The translations under genes were made by a program, and so were the position numbers. A stretch of 64,000 nucleotides of DNA from Aradus depressus (lineage: Eukaryota > Arthropoda > Insecta > Hemiptera > Aradidae). The notes under the pieces were generated by a model. It had not been told where the DNA came from, searched no databases, and saw only the letters and a list, made by a program, of their open reading frames with translations. The stretch covers positions 46,207,213 through 46,271,212 of the forward strand of contig OY759215.1 of the NCBI GenBank assembly GCA_963662175.1, in the 5' to 3' direction. Positions within the stretch are counted from its first letter, which is position 1; every line of letters starts with the position of its first letter. Of this stretch, positions 34,919 through 46,274 are shown one piece after another.

Positions 34919-35691
34919 ATTTAACCTATCAAAACACAAATTTGCACAAATTTCTTCACAGTGGTTTTGTGGGGGGTCGCTGGGAGGGCTTGGGTATGTT
35001 TCATATCTTCCAATGATCCAAAATTATTATTAATTTCCGTACGTCACTGGAATAATTTACTTAAAATATTGATTTTGAGCCGACTGAACATTGTTTAGGC
35101 CGAGGGGGGAAAGTGACGCACCACCCTACAAAGGTCAAGGTTCCCTGAATTATTGAAATTTACGAAATACTTTAGAATTATCTAAGCGGAAAATTTTCCT
35201 GATACACTACTTCAAAGAGCACTAGGATATTTATTTCAATAGCAATTTATTAAATATATACATCCTAAAGAGCTCGCTGTCAAAAAGTTATTTTATGTCA
35301 TGAGGGAAGGCGTGGGCGAATTTAACTTTAGACAAATTGGTTTTAGGTGAATTTACTGGTTCCTGGAATGGGGTTGTCTCATTCATTTTTTTTTTGGAGA
35401 TTTCGACTTTTTGTATCAGAATTTTTGTTGTTGATTGCGGGGGATGTGAATCATTCTTTACTATCTGTGTCATTCCAAGTAATGAACCATGTCCTAGATA
35501 TATAACACGTTTTTTTGTGTGTGTGTCTGTGGACAGGATAACTTCCCAATAGAATGAATGTATCAACATGAAATTTTCTATGTATTACTGGTATTTTACT
35601 AAATTTTGAATTCATATGTGATAGTAAGATGTTGGGGGACGAGATTTCTAATAGAAATAAAATACGTTGTCTTCCCACTGTTTTATTTTAC

Positions 35692-35733
35692 ACCAGAACC
35701 GGTTTTCGACGCAACAGCGTCATCATCAGTGGT
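35692..35733 (-). ncRNA. Hammerhead-like motif with palindromic helix III
   Basis: On the minus strand: stem I ACCA/TGGT, core CTGATGA (35729-35723), extra T, stem II GACGC/GCGTC with TGTT loop, GAA, then AACCGGTT, then C (35696) as the cleavage position. AACCGGTT is self-complementary, so helix III would favour a dimer. It sits in a repeat also found at 240-420. Confidence 0.58.
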
Positions 35734-36029
35734 TTATCCCACCCACACAGCACAGCGGTTGGGCAACGTCTTTTATTTCTATTAAATTTTGATTTCTACA
35801 GTAGTTTTCGAAAAGGGGTTCTAAAAAAATATCAAATGTTTAAGACGCGCAATTTTTAAGAAATTGCACTTAAATTTAAATAAACAAACTTTTCATTTGG
35901 ATTTCTAAAGATTTGCCATATTGTTTTTCTAAACTTTGCAAAAATATTAAATCTTATCCAATTATTATTTATACATATTTTTTTTATTTATTTCACATAA
36001 TTTCATTTATCACAGTATATCCTATATTG

Positions 36030-36250
36030 ATTTCCAGCCAAAGAAAAGGAGGAGATTAGGGAGAGGTTTAACACAAAAACTCTAATAACTGCCATATTGA
36101 CACGGAATTTCATATGTATATTCAAAGTCCTATAAAGATGACAGCAATTAACTTTAGCGAAATCAGCCGAAGGGAAAGGGGACTCAACTCAAAAATCCCA
36201 ATAACTGCCAATGAAAAATGTATCGTTTTATATTTAAATCGAATGTTTCA
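36030..36250. repeat. Module C dispersed repeat
   Basis: Two units, with AACTCTAATAACTGCCA and AAATCCCAATAACTGCCAAT. Confidence 0.62.
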
Positions 36251-36929
36251 TATTAAACTCAAGATCGCGGGTTCTCGCGAAATACCCTTTACAGAAGTTA
36301 TTTCTTGGCCGGTAGGCGGATGTAGAGAAGGGGTTAAAGAAATAGACACGTCTCAGGGCCTCAACATTCAGCTGTACCCTTAGATGAATCTATAACCTTC
36401 TTAATCTCAAGTTTTATTTCTTTCAAGTTCACCTCTATAATACTTATTTCACTAGAAGTTCAGCAAAAATTGACCCCCATTTAGGAATTTCAAAACAAAT
36501 TGTCACGAACTGAATCATTTATTTCTGTCAGAAAGTCATGTATTCATTGTTTACCTATATTGAGGCCAGAGACAAGTATTATTTTGTAACTTTAATATTT
36601 GAACATACTCTTGATATTATTACACTGTAAAGTTGAAGTTGTAGGAGCGTAATTCATTGACAATAAAAGAGAGACCAATAAAAGCCCAAAACATAACAGT
36701 TGGTAACCAGATAGTTATTGGTTAATGGAAAAGTGGGAGGACAAAAAAGAACAGATCTGCCAGTTCCTGTTTTCCGATTGTTCTCAAAAGGATAAAGGAA
36801 TTTGACATATTTCCAATAACCTGATGGTCCTCTGTACTAGTGAGTTTATCCCAAGACTAAACCAAGCAACATTGTCTTATTGTTGCGTGATGCGACTCAA
36901 TACTTCACAGTGATCTGCAGTCACTACGC

Positions 36930-36942
36930 AACTATATATATG

Positions 36943-37022
<80 letters not shown>
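36930..37022. repeat. (TA)n microsatellite
   Basis: About 90 bp of almost pure TA with a few G/C interruptions at its start. Confidence 0.95.
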
Positions 37023-37023
<1 letters not shown>

Positions 37024-37068
37024 GAGGAAAAGGAACAACAATCGTTTTAAAAAAGTTAAAATTTAAAA

Positions 37069-37131
37069 AAAAACCTAAGTGCTTCGCCCATTTTGGAACC
37101 CGCGATATCCAGCTCAGTCGGTAAGCATGCT
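37069..37131 (-). mobile_element. SINE family A, degenerate tRNA-like head
   Basis: The minus strand reads GCATGCTTACCGACTGAGCT, then GCGGGTTCC; reduced B box. Confidence 0.4.
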
Positions 37132-37901
37132 ATGCAACTGCTGCATACATAATGGTGAAAGTATCCAATTCCTTATAGTCCAGTCAATAAGAGGGTTGTA
37201 GAGTGCATGAAGGGGAACACAATTTTTTAATTCAGGGCGTTTTTTGGAATAGTGAGGAGGTAAATATACTGGAAGTCCCCGGCATATGAGATGAGCGGGG
37301 TGCACCGAGAAAGTCCATATTTCGGGATATCTGCTCGCGAAATTCGCTAATTTTTGAAAAAAAAAAAGTTTGCCTCACTGTTTTGTAAATCATTTATCTC
37401 TAGCACCTATGGCCTTTGGTTTACAGCAAAATCTTCAGAAAAGAATTTGTAGAACATTAAATTTCTTCTAACATTATATTACCATTTTATCTTCAACTCA
37501 AACGTTCCTGAGATTGACATTTTCGGGTTAATCCGAGATTCCGCAGGAAAACTATACATTCCACTTTTTAGTTATTTGTGAGCGTTTAATATAGTGACGT
37601 TTTCGCTATGACATACCGTTTTCGAGATATAAGCTAAAAACTCAAAAAAGATACCTTATTCGTGCCCCCCTGCAGCCCGTTCACCTCGTAGGTAAGGGGA
37701 CTTTTAGTATGTTTACCTCCTAACTACTTGAAACAAGGCCCTGAAGTGAAAAATTGTGTTCACACTCACGCACTCTACAACCCCCTTTTGAGCTTTCATA
37801 GACTGGACTATTAGTACAACTGACTCCTAATGCTGCAAGCTTCCTGCGGAACATCACTTGAATCAAGCCCTCCTTAATCCTTTCTTTACGTTGTGTTTCA
37901 G

Positions 37902-38115
37902 CTCACAGACGGATGCGAACGGTGACCAATTACTTCCTCGTTAACCTGAGTTTCTCTGACTTGCTTATGTCCCTCCTCAATTGCATCTTCAATCTGATCT
38001 TCATGTTGGATGCAGACTGGCCTTTCGGCGCCTTCTACTGCACGGTGAACAATTTCGTTGCCAACGTCAGTGTTGCATCGTCAGTCTTCACACTGGTTGC
38101 CATCTCTGTTGACAG
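37902..38115 (+). CDS. TkR86C: Internal exon of a tachykinin-like peptide receptor (rhodopsin-family GPCR)
   Basis: Seen: a pyrimidine-rich tract ending TTTCAG sits just before 37902, and CAG|GTATTT gives a donor after 38115. The 214 bp hold 2 nt, 70 codons and 2 nt, so both introns are phase 2. The product runs HRRMRTVTNYFLVNLSFSD, then TM2 (LLMSLLNCIFNLIFML), the DWPFG turn, the conserved TM3 cysteine (FYCTVNNF), TM3, and ends in DR, with the intron splitting the DRY motif. Known: MRTVTNYF with LNCxFNxIFML and NNFVAN resembles insect TkR86C (neurokinin/natalisin receptor-like) more than TkR99D; this is from memory. The protein would be a plasma-membrane Gq-type neuropeptide receptor. The upstream codon is probably completed as GCT (Ala). 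No other receptor exon was identified with confidence. Open reading past 38115 to 38221 is intron readthrough. Confidence 0.88.
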
Positions 38116-38221
38116 GTATTTGCCTAACTTAAGAGGATCTCAAATATTATTTATTTGTTATTTGTATATTGATTTGTATGTCTGTTTTAATGAGATTTAT
38201 ATCTGCGGTTTGTTGTATTAA

Positions 38222-38920
38222 GTCTGAGTGTTTAGTTTGAATGACGTGGCTTGTCTTTATGTCTTTATTGTCGATATGTGCAGCCTGGTGGGCCAATGAG
38301 AGGATTTAAAAAGATTTAATGAACATCGTGATATTTCTCTAAAAGTGTGTGTATGTTTTGCTCGGATTATATTCTTGAATGACTTATAAAATATGAGAGT
38401 AATTTCCTTTTATAATGATCTACTATATACACTTCCAGGCAGTCATTAACAAATGTACCAATGTATAATGAATTGATGAAAATTAAGCTCCCAAGACAAG
38501 TTCATTTCATTTTATTATTCTTGCTTTATTGTGTTTTTGTTTTGAAAAAATATTACAAATATAATTTAAACAAATTATGGAAAACTCTTTTTATTATTTT
38601 TTTCTTTTAATTTTTTGAGCTATGGTTACTACTTTTTTTACAGTCATTTTGAATTCTTTTTATTTTCTAATTGTTTGCACAATTTCTTTCTTTTCTGTTA
38701 AGGAGCATGTCTATATTTATTATTTTAATATTATTAAAATGTTTTTATTTAGTTACTAGTCTTATTACTAATTTTTATTTATTATTGTTGTATTTTTTTT
38801 CTTAATAATACATTTTATATTTACTATTTTCTTACTTATTCTTATTATTCTTTATGTAATGTAAGAAAATGTATTTTGTAAAGAACCCCCCTCATTGCCA
38901 TAATGAAGAAAATACAAAAG
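38222..38920. other. Presumed intron downstream of the receptor exon
   Basis: Very AT-rich, no ORF. Follows the donor at 38116; the next receptor exon (after DRY) was not found. Confidence 0.5.
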
Positions 38921-38923
38921 TAA

Positions 38924-39054
38924 AGACATTATTAATAGTAATTTTTATAAAAAAAAGTTTTACAGTAGAATATATATATATACAATGTATATATATATAT
39001 ATATATATTCTACTGTAAAACTTTTTTTTATAAAAATTACTATTAATAATGTCT
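38924..39054. repeat. Long near-perfect hairpin (MITE-like foldback)
   Basis: Arms of about 55 bp (GACATTATTAATAGTAATTT... and its complement) flank a (TA)n centre. No hammerhead-like core seen. Confidence 0.8.
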
Positions 39055-39089
39055 TAATATATATTATATATTTATTGTCTTAATATATA

Positions 39090-39270
39090 TAATATTAAAG
39101 TAGAAGAAGAAAAATAAAATAAAAATGCATCCAACCTTTATAATGGAAATACACAATATATTATATACCCTTGTTAACGCCACTAAGTTAATACATTATA
39201 TTGTGTATTTTTATTATAAAGATTGTATGCATTTTTATTTTATTTTTATTTTTTTACTTTAATATATTAT
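39090..39270. repeat. Inverted-repeat (MITE-like) element
   Basis: Arms about 39092-39165 and 39195-39270 (AAAATGCATCCAACCTTTAT against ATAAAGATTGTATGCATTTT), imperfect, directly after the preceding hairpin. Confidence 0.7.
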
Positions 39271-39589
39271 GTAGACCTTATGTTTTATGTACAGTAAAAC
39301 CCCTTTTTACGGACACGCCTCTCCGACGGACACCTCTCCTTACGGACAATTCCGCGATGTACCGGCCCGAAGTATATTAAAACAATTTTTTTTTTACCCC
39401 CCTCCCAACAGAAACTCCTCTAACGGACGGGGACAACCAATTTTTCGACATAATTCACCTTTCCTAAGCGGACACTTCCAAAACAATTCATTTGTAAAAA
39501 TGTAGAATGCGCTGTTTGTGAAACAGGCATACATAATATGTCTTTTATCTCCTAAAAAATACTAAGTAAAACTAATGTTTTTCAGAAAT

Positions 39590-39752
39590 ATTGTCTATTT
39601 CTCAAAATATATGGGAGTACTTTCGGTATTCCAACCATCTTCAGCCATGACTTAAAAAATACAGTATTTGTTAAGTCGTGGCTGAAAATGGTAGCAATAT
39701 CGAAAGTGCTCCACGTGCTGTAAATCTTGAGAAAATGGACAATATTTCTAAA
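39590..39752. mobile_element. Foldback element with hammerhead-like cores
   Basis: Inverted arms share GGAGTACTTTCGGTATT with the 12.14-kb element and AATATTGTC ends with the 41.45-kb element. The left-arm core on the minus strand (39648-39611) is intact: stem I ATGG/CCAT, CTGAAGA (39644-39638), T, GGT/ACC hairpin, GAA, AG/CT helix III with TA loop, C39615. The right-arm core (39683-39720) has CTGAAAA. Confidence 0.62.
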
Positions 39753-40494
39753 AAACAATATTTTTATTTTTTTTTATTTTTTATTAAGTGTTTCACAATA
39801 TCTCTGTGAAAATGTTAAGTATCATACATATCTACTGTTTGGTTTTACTATTTATTCTACTAGTTACCTTTTTTTTATAAAAATTACTATTATATTTTCT
39901 TTATTTTTGTATTTTCTTCATTTTATTAGACCATTGACAACTCAAATATTTGTAAATGTTATTTTAAGGTAAGACTCCCCCCACCTAATCCAGGGACTTC
40001 CCTAGTTGTCAGGGTGTCACAGTTTTAGGTAATCTCAGGTAACCTTATAAATATGACAAAACTAGCAAACTTAAGTCACTTTGAACATTGTGTTGCCTAA
40101 GCAAAGAGCGTTACACATGAACTCCTTTTGAAAAAATAGAAAATCATTTTAGTTAGAATGTTCATCTTTGAACTTTTTCCAAGAATATTTAAGTAAATGT
40201 AAACAAAAAGTATGTTTTATTAATAAGAAGGTAAGCTACAGGAAGTTTTACTCATGAAACACTTCAAGAATCGGTTCTAGGAACCTGTTGGTTTGGGTAC
40301 AGGTTAAATGAGAACTTCGAGTAGAACAAGAGATATATTTATTTGGACAACACCCTTATTACAAAACCGCGTGGAAACGAACACAAAGTCAGTTGTTCAA
40401 TAATAAGTCCCATACCGCTTGGGAACTACACAAGTCACTCACTTACTGTGCTTGGTAACAGACGACTCACTTTATACCCGCGTGGTAATAAACA

Positions 40495-41278
40495 ACTCAC
40501 TTCCGCATGGTAACTAACGACTCACCTTATACCCGCGTGGTAATAAGGACGAATCCAGACTGGCTCGACCCAGACTCTCAGTCCACCCCGCGTGGCGACC
40601 AACTCAACGAACTCAGTCCACCCCGCGTGGTGCCCAACTGCTTACTGACTCATTGTAGTTCATCAACAACAAATCGATTGTCTCGGCGTGTTCCCGAACT
40701 CACCCACACTCAACTCGCGACTTAACATCTCACTTCCGCATGGTAACTAACGACTCACCTTATACCCGCGTGGTAATAAGGACGAATCAAATCCGCACAC
40801 CGCGTGCTGGCTCGACCCAGACTCTCAGTCCACCCCGCGTGGCGACCAACTCAACGAACTCAGTCCACCCCGCGTGGTGCCCAACTGCTTACTGACTCAT
40901 TGTAGTTCATCAACAACAAATCGATTGTCTCGGCGTGTTCCCGAACTCACCCACACTCAACTCGCGACTTAACATCTCACTTCCGCATGGTAACTAACGA
41001 CTCACCTTATACCCGCGTGGTAATAAGGACGAATCAAATCCGCACACCGCGTGCTGGCTCGACCCAGACTCTCAGTCCACCCCGCGTGGCGACCAACTGG
41101 TCCCTCTCGTTGTTAAGAGACGACTCACTTTATACCCGCGTGGTAACAGCCAACTCAACCAACTCAGTCCACCCCGCGTGGTGCCCAACTGCTTACTGAC
41201 TCATTGTAGTTCATCAACAACAAATCGATTGTCTCGGCGTGTTCCCGAACTCACCCACACTCAACTCGCGACTTAACA
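40495..41278. repeat. GCGTGG-rich tandem array, period ~233-247 bp
   Basis: Unit starts CTCACTTCCGCATGG at 40496, 40729 and 40976. An indel around AATCCGCACACCGCGTG accounts for the period change. Short CCGCGTGG submotifs recur within each unit and upstream from about 40367. Open frames in it are repeat artefacts. Confidence 0.92.
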
Positions 41279-41446
41279 GAACCCTTTTATTTTAAATTTT
41301 GGTTAATAATATTTCTGAGTTCCTTGAAATTTTAAGTATACCATAATTCAGGCATTAACTAAACATTCGTGACAAAATAAAACAACTTCTAAGTTGAGGA
41401 ACGCGAACATATTGTAGAATTTGTAATGAATATATAAAACAAACTT

Positions 41447-41610
41447 ATTTTTTTGAAATATTGTCTATTCCACTAAAGATATTTATAAAAATAAAACTAC
41501 CTACTAGTTAGTTCATAACTAGACCTGACGATGGTGTGGGGCCGAAACCGGTAGTTTTATTTTTATAAATATCTTTAGTGGAATCGACAATATTTCAAAA
41601 ATAAAATAAA
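41447..41610. mobile_element. Foldback element with hammerhead-like motif
   Basis: Near-perfect inverted arms (about 41447-41500 and 41552-41610). At 41521-41557: stem I AGAC/GTTT, CTGACGA, T, GG/CC hairpin, GAA, AC/GT helix III with loop CG, then A41553. The ends read GAAATATTGTCTATTCC and its complement. Confidence 0.6.
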
Positions 41611-41675
41611 ACATTTATAATTATTATATTTCATATAATAGTAAATATTAAAATCTGATTAATTTAACACCATGT

Positions 41676-41725
41676 TAGTTATTATGACTCATGCCCTGGC
41701 TTTAACTATGAGGTCATTAAAAACC
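41676..41725 (-). mobile_element. SINE family A, 3' end fragment
   Basis: GTTATTATGACTCATGCC with TTTAACTATGAGGTCAT only. Confidence 0.6.
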
Positions 41726-42020
41726 ATGTGACCTGGTAACTAATATTCCAACACACAAGAAGTAAGAAATTTAAAAAAATGAAAACTAAAGAATGGGGTT
41801 GTAGTAGAGTACATAGTATATACCTATATAAGAAATAAAGTATATATGACATAATGTCAAAGTATAAGAAAAAAATTAAATGTACATACTCTTTATGATA
41901 AAATATATTCTTTATGTTAAAAATTCACATGTATTTTATTAATTTGGTGGCGTTAACAGAGGTGACAGTTTGGAGTGATTTACGATCAAACTTAAATATA
42001 AGTATGTATACACTATTGAA

Positions 42021-42287
42021 GACGCCGGTAGCTCAGTGTTATGCGCGCTTGCTTACTGAGCTCAAGATTGCCGAGGCCTTTAGATTTTTTATCTGGGAGG
42101 TGAAAAAACCTTGAGCACGCCGTCTTTCGGATGGGACGTTAAGCGATGATCCCGAGCCAGTGCGATGTCAGGTAGGCCTAGGTGAAAAAATCTAGATAGG
42201 CAAAATTTAGTACTCACATAGTTAGAGTAGGCGATATGACCTCGTAGTTAAATTTTAAGGGCATGAGTCAGATTAACTAACTACTCT
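42021..42287 (+). mobile_element. SINE family A, partly deleted
   Basis: Head GCCGGTAGCTCAGTG with the B box lost (jump from CAAGATTG to CCGAGGCC), shortened body, GGCATGAGTCAGATTAACTAAC end. Confidence 0.85.
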
Positions 42288-43043
42288 ACTGTGAACCCCA
42301 TTTTTTGTTTCTACTTTTTGTACTCACAGCCTTAGGTAATCTCACGTAACTTGAGAATTGTATAAATATGACAGCCTAGCAAACTTAAATGTCACTGTGA
42401 CTTCTTTATACTCAGTAATGCCAGATTCAAATGAATTTGAAAAGGATAGGGGGGAGTGAATGATCAGTAAAAATTTTGTTTGTATAAGTACAGAATAAAG
42501 TTTAAAAAACTTGCTTACCCCACCTTTACAGAATGGAGTCTAAAGAACTAACTGGCACGAGATTTATTCATTTTTTATACATAAAAGAAAATTTCATCCG
42601 AAAATAATATCATATACACATTAACTAAAATAAATATCTAAAATATAAATAAAATAAATGTATTTGCAATAATATAAAGTTAATATAAATACAACAGCCA
42701 AAGGAATTTTTGTCATAAACTATAAGAAATACATTTTAGGCGAGGTCATATCGCCTATTTATTAATTTCTATTCAAAAACCAGCTAAGTAACTACATATT
42801 TACAATATATCTGGTACAGGACAGCTACTTCCCTTAGTCTGGTACCAGTCTCTCACAACAGGTAGGTCAGACAGGAGAAAGGAGTTCTTAACCTCTATTT
42901 TTTTGTTAAGACTATTTGTATCCTCATTAAGGAAAGCCGGAAAACCTTCTAAGATTTCCATACGTCTTCCCTCTTCGTGCAAGAGTGGGTAGTACCACTA
43001 TGGTCCTCATTTTAACAATGGATAAAAAACTCGGAATCCATCA

Positions 43044-43480
43044 GTAGGCAGGACAGTGGAGGAGAGCCTTAGTTAGGTAGAGATAGAGAGAGCCGAGGTG
43101 GTCCAAGTGGTCCACAGCGAGGAGGGCGGCCTCCTGGGGAGGGGGCAAGTAAGCTAGCTAGGAGCATATCCCTGAGTGGAGAGTAGGCAGGACAGTGGAG
43201 GAGAGCCTTAGTTAGGTAGAGATAGAGAGAGCCGAGGTGGTCCAAGTGGTCCACAGCGAGGAGGGCGGCCTCCTGGGGAGGGGGCAAGTAGCTAGCTAGG
43301 AGCATATCCCTGAGTGGAGAGTAGGCAGGACAGTGGAGGAGAGCCTTAGTTAGGTAGAGATAGAGAGAGCCGAGGTGGTCCAAGTGGTCCACAGCGAGGA
43401 GGGCGGCCTCCTGGGGAGGGGGCAAGTAGCTAGCTAGGAGCATATCCCTGAGTGGAGAGTAGGCAGGACAGTGGAGGAGC
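43044..43480. repeat. 138-bp tandem repeat, 3 units plus partial
   Basis: GTAGGCAGGACAGTGG at 43044, 43183, 43321 and 43459 (periods 139, 138, 138). Units look nearly identical. The extra base in the first unit is in AAGTAAGCTAGC. Confidence 0.95.
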
Positions 43481-43602
43481 AAATGGGCCAGGTCATCTCT
43501 CACAGCCTCATCAACACACATCATATCCGGGCATATCCGTCCAGGCTGTAGCACGTGTCGCTCCCCCTGAACAAGCAGCCTTATGTGCTTACTACCTGCC
43601 AT
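43069..43602 (-). pseudogene. LINE C-terminal fragment with a triplicated 46-residue segment
   Basis: The minus strand reads MAGSKHIRLLVQGERHVLQP, then CVDEAVRDDLAHLLLHCPAY (H-x4-C knuckle of a LINE ORF2), then SPLRDMLLASYLPPP. The segment from ALLHCPAY to LYLYLTK repeats because the DNA is a 138-bp tandem array with period 3 x 46 codons. The copy nearest 43069 is 139 bp, which shifts the frame. No upstream RT is seen. The start codon is probably not real. Confidence 0.65.
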
Positions 43603-44185
43603 TCTAGCCTCAAAACATATTCAACAATATTATTATGTTGAACATTTAACGTGCATGAGAGTATGAAAATGGATGGAATATAATTAATAAAGATGCTTCC
43701 TGTGCGGTATTGGCCTCAGACTGTGACTGCACTTATCACCTTTCATATTCAGCAGTCAATTCTGATTTATTGATAGAGTATACTGCACTTCCTTGACTTC
43801 TGAATAATGAAACATAAGTTTACACAATAAACTGAATAAATTTAACTTGTCTATAGATACAAAATCACAATTTGTATGTGTACGTACACAATTTATTCGA
43901 ATATTTGTAAAAGAAAAATAAATAAAATTTGCTTGTTGAATTTAGACCTCATTTGATTTATTCATTTTTAAGTATAGCGATTAATTTGTGAAACTCCTGT
44001 TTAAATTTAAATCTGCATTTAGCCGGCTCCAGGACAAATCAAAGGGGGCAATTGGCTTGTTGACAATTCAATAGACGAGGGGTTGCCAACAATACTATTT
44101 AAGTGCGATGGAGGGTTTGAGTGGTCGTAACTATAAATTTTCTAGCCCGGGGAGAGGGAGGAGGTGGAGACAATTATTGAGCAAA

Positions 44186-44216
44186 GGGGGGGGGGGGGGG
44201 AGGGGGGGGAGGGAGA
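44186..44216 (+). repeat. G-rich tract
   Basis: G15, then A-interrupted G runs, in a purine-rich stretch (44140-44225) with no gene. Confidence 0.85.
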
Positions 44217-44224
44217 GAGTGAAT

Positions 44225-45295
44225 CCATAACTATCTATTTTTTAAGAGTTCATATTTTTCGAAGGGGGAGGCCTGGCTACTTCTCCATTGATATACAATA
44301 TTATACTGTCTGGCTCTATTCATGACCAATTAAAACATGTAATGACGATTCTTCACACTTTTTGGGAAACTTTATCGGATATAACTTAAAAGTGAACCAG
44401 AGTTTACTATAGATATTACTGGATAGGCGCAGCAACAAACCGAACCACAAACCTCTAAAACGTTTTCAACTATTTAAAAATACTAATTACACAGTTACAG
44501 TTACAATCAGATTGGAACATTGAGATCAATCACATCAGGGTTTGTATAGTGTTAAAGTTTCCTGAGATTCATTTAGTCTAATGTCGTTTGTCTGAGTCTT
44601 TATCTCCAACGCAAACATCTGATATATCTAATATATCGACAAATGGACCTGCAGGCCCTCGAGTGTAGCTGATGCCTTCTCTCGGAGCTCGGTCTCCATA
44701 GATACATATGTTACGTTTTCTACATTAAAATACGCTTATTAGTTAATTATTGATGTATTTGTCTTCAACTGTCTTATACTTTTTTAAATATCATAATATG
44801 ATATTATGTATTATACTAATATACCTACATATTATGTATTATACTAAATATTAAAAATCATATGATCTATATAATATCCCTCTTCCCAAAACACAATAAA
44901 CCCAAACGGCAACACAATTAACACCTTAATGGACACAAACAACATGGGCTACTCCCCTCCCTGTTCCTTTTCTATAATTAATATATTATAATTATAATTT
45001 TCTGTAATTATATTTCTATATATATTTTTCTTTTTTTTTATCCTGTCCACAGCGCCATGTTATGTTTTCTATATTAAAATACACTTGTTAATTGTTGATG
45101 TATTTATATTCAACTATCATACTTTTTTTACATATCATATGTATTATATTAATTATTATAAATCAAATGATGTATATAACAACCGGGTGGTCCATTGCAG
45201 ATATTCTCTTTCGAAAGCCGTCCTGTAGCCAATAGTTGGTTATTTTCCAAGTGCCCCATTAGCCTTTAATTTATGATTCTTTCTATTAAATTTCA
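44225..45295. other. AT-rich, nothing recognised
   Basis: A diverged duplication: TGTTACGTTTTCTACATTAAAATACGC-type sequence near 44708 recurs near 45059. No gene. Confidence 0.45.
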
Positions 45296-45299
45296 AAGA

Positions 45300-45605
45300 G
45301 AACTTAGTGAAGACAGATAAACTGAGGACAGGAAAAGATAGGAAACTGGAAGAGAGATGAGCATGAGGACGGAGAAGGACATGCGATGGTAGGAGAGATA
45401 GGAACTTGATGAAAAGTGGAAAAGAGCAGGGCTGAAGAAGGTAGGAGAGATAGGAAGTGGAAGAAAAGTAGAAGAGAGCTAAACATGAGGTCGGAAGAGG
45501 GCTGAAGAAGGTAGGAGAGATAGGAAGTGGACGAAAAGTGGAAGAGAGCTAAACATGAGGTAGGAGAGATAGGAAGGAGGTGGATGAGAGGGGAGGTGAA
45601 CAGGA
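45300..45605. repeat. ~70-bp purine-rich tandem repeat
   Basis: GCTGAAGAAGGTAGGAGAGA recurs at 45431 and 45501, with related shorter units on both sides. Purine on the plus strand throughout. Confidence 0.8.
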
Positions 45606-46274
45606 GTGTGGTGATGGAGGGCGGACAAGTATCAGTTTGTGTACCCACTTGTATTAGCGGTGTGGAGCCTCATCCTCCTTCGATCCACTCTTTATCGAAC
45701 TTCCCAATACAACTAGTTAGACTTAAGTTAGCAGCAAATAATGTTTAGCATTACATCTGCAAAGTATTTGCTAAAGACTGGAGTCAAACATTCACTGATT
45801 AAAGGACTGTGATTAGTACATGGTTACAAATGTAGTATCATTTACGGGAAACGTATTTCTTTTGGAATGCAACCCGCCATATAACATTATCATTGTTAAA
45901 ACAGTTATGAATGCAGTACAGTTTAGGTTATTCGCAAGCGCTGGACATTGTTGCAGGTTGTGGCTGACTACAATTTAAAAATATACGATAATTGGGACAT
46001 TCGGCCTTTATATGTACAAAACAAAAACAATAATTGTTTTGACAGATTGCAAAATAAAAATGTAGTCCGACCTCTTACATATTTTATTATAATATGCTAG
46101 CCGGCGTTCGTTTCGGTGGTCCTCATCGTCATACATTCTAGAAAAACCCCATCATTTAGTAAACAATTTATAATATTCTAATCCTAAAATAAGCACACAA
46201 GAATATTATGAACTAAACTGAATAAACATCAATAAACCAGCAGCACAAAATAAAGTGATATAAAAAAAGAATTA

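Noticed and set aside
38116..38221. Coding extension of the receptor exon
   Set aside because: It lies after a consensus donor and its translation loses all GPCR similarity after DRYL; it is intron readthrough.
40507..41199. Repeat proteins in the 40.5-41.2 kb array
   Set aside because: Frames simply read through the tandem DNA repeat and are not consistent between units.
46100..46140. Another hammerhead-like motif (minus strand, GACGATGAGGACCACC then GAAACG)
   Set aside because: C3 is absent and stem II is not clearly complementary; too degenerate to list.
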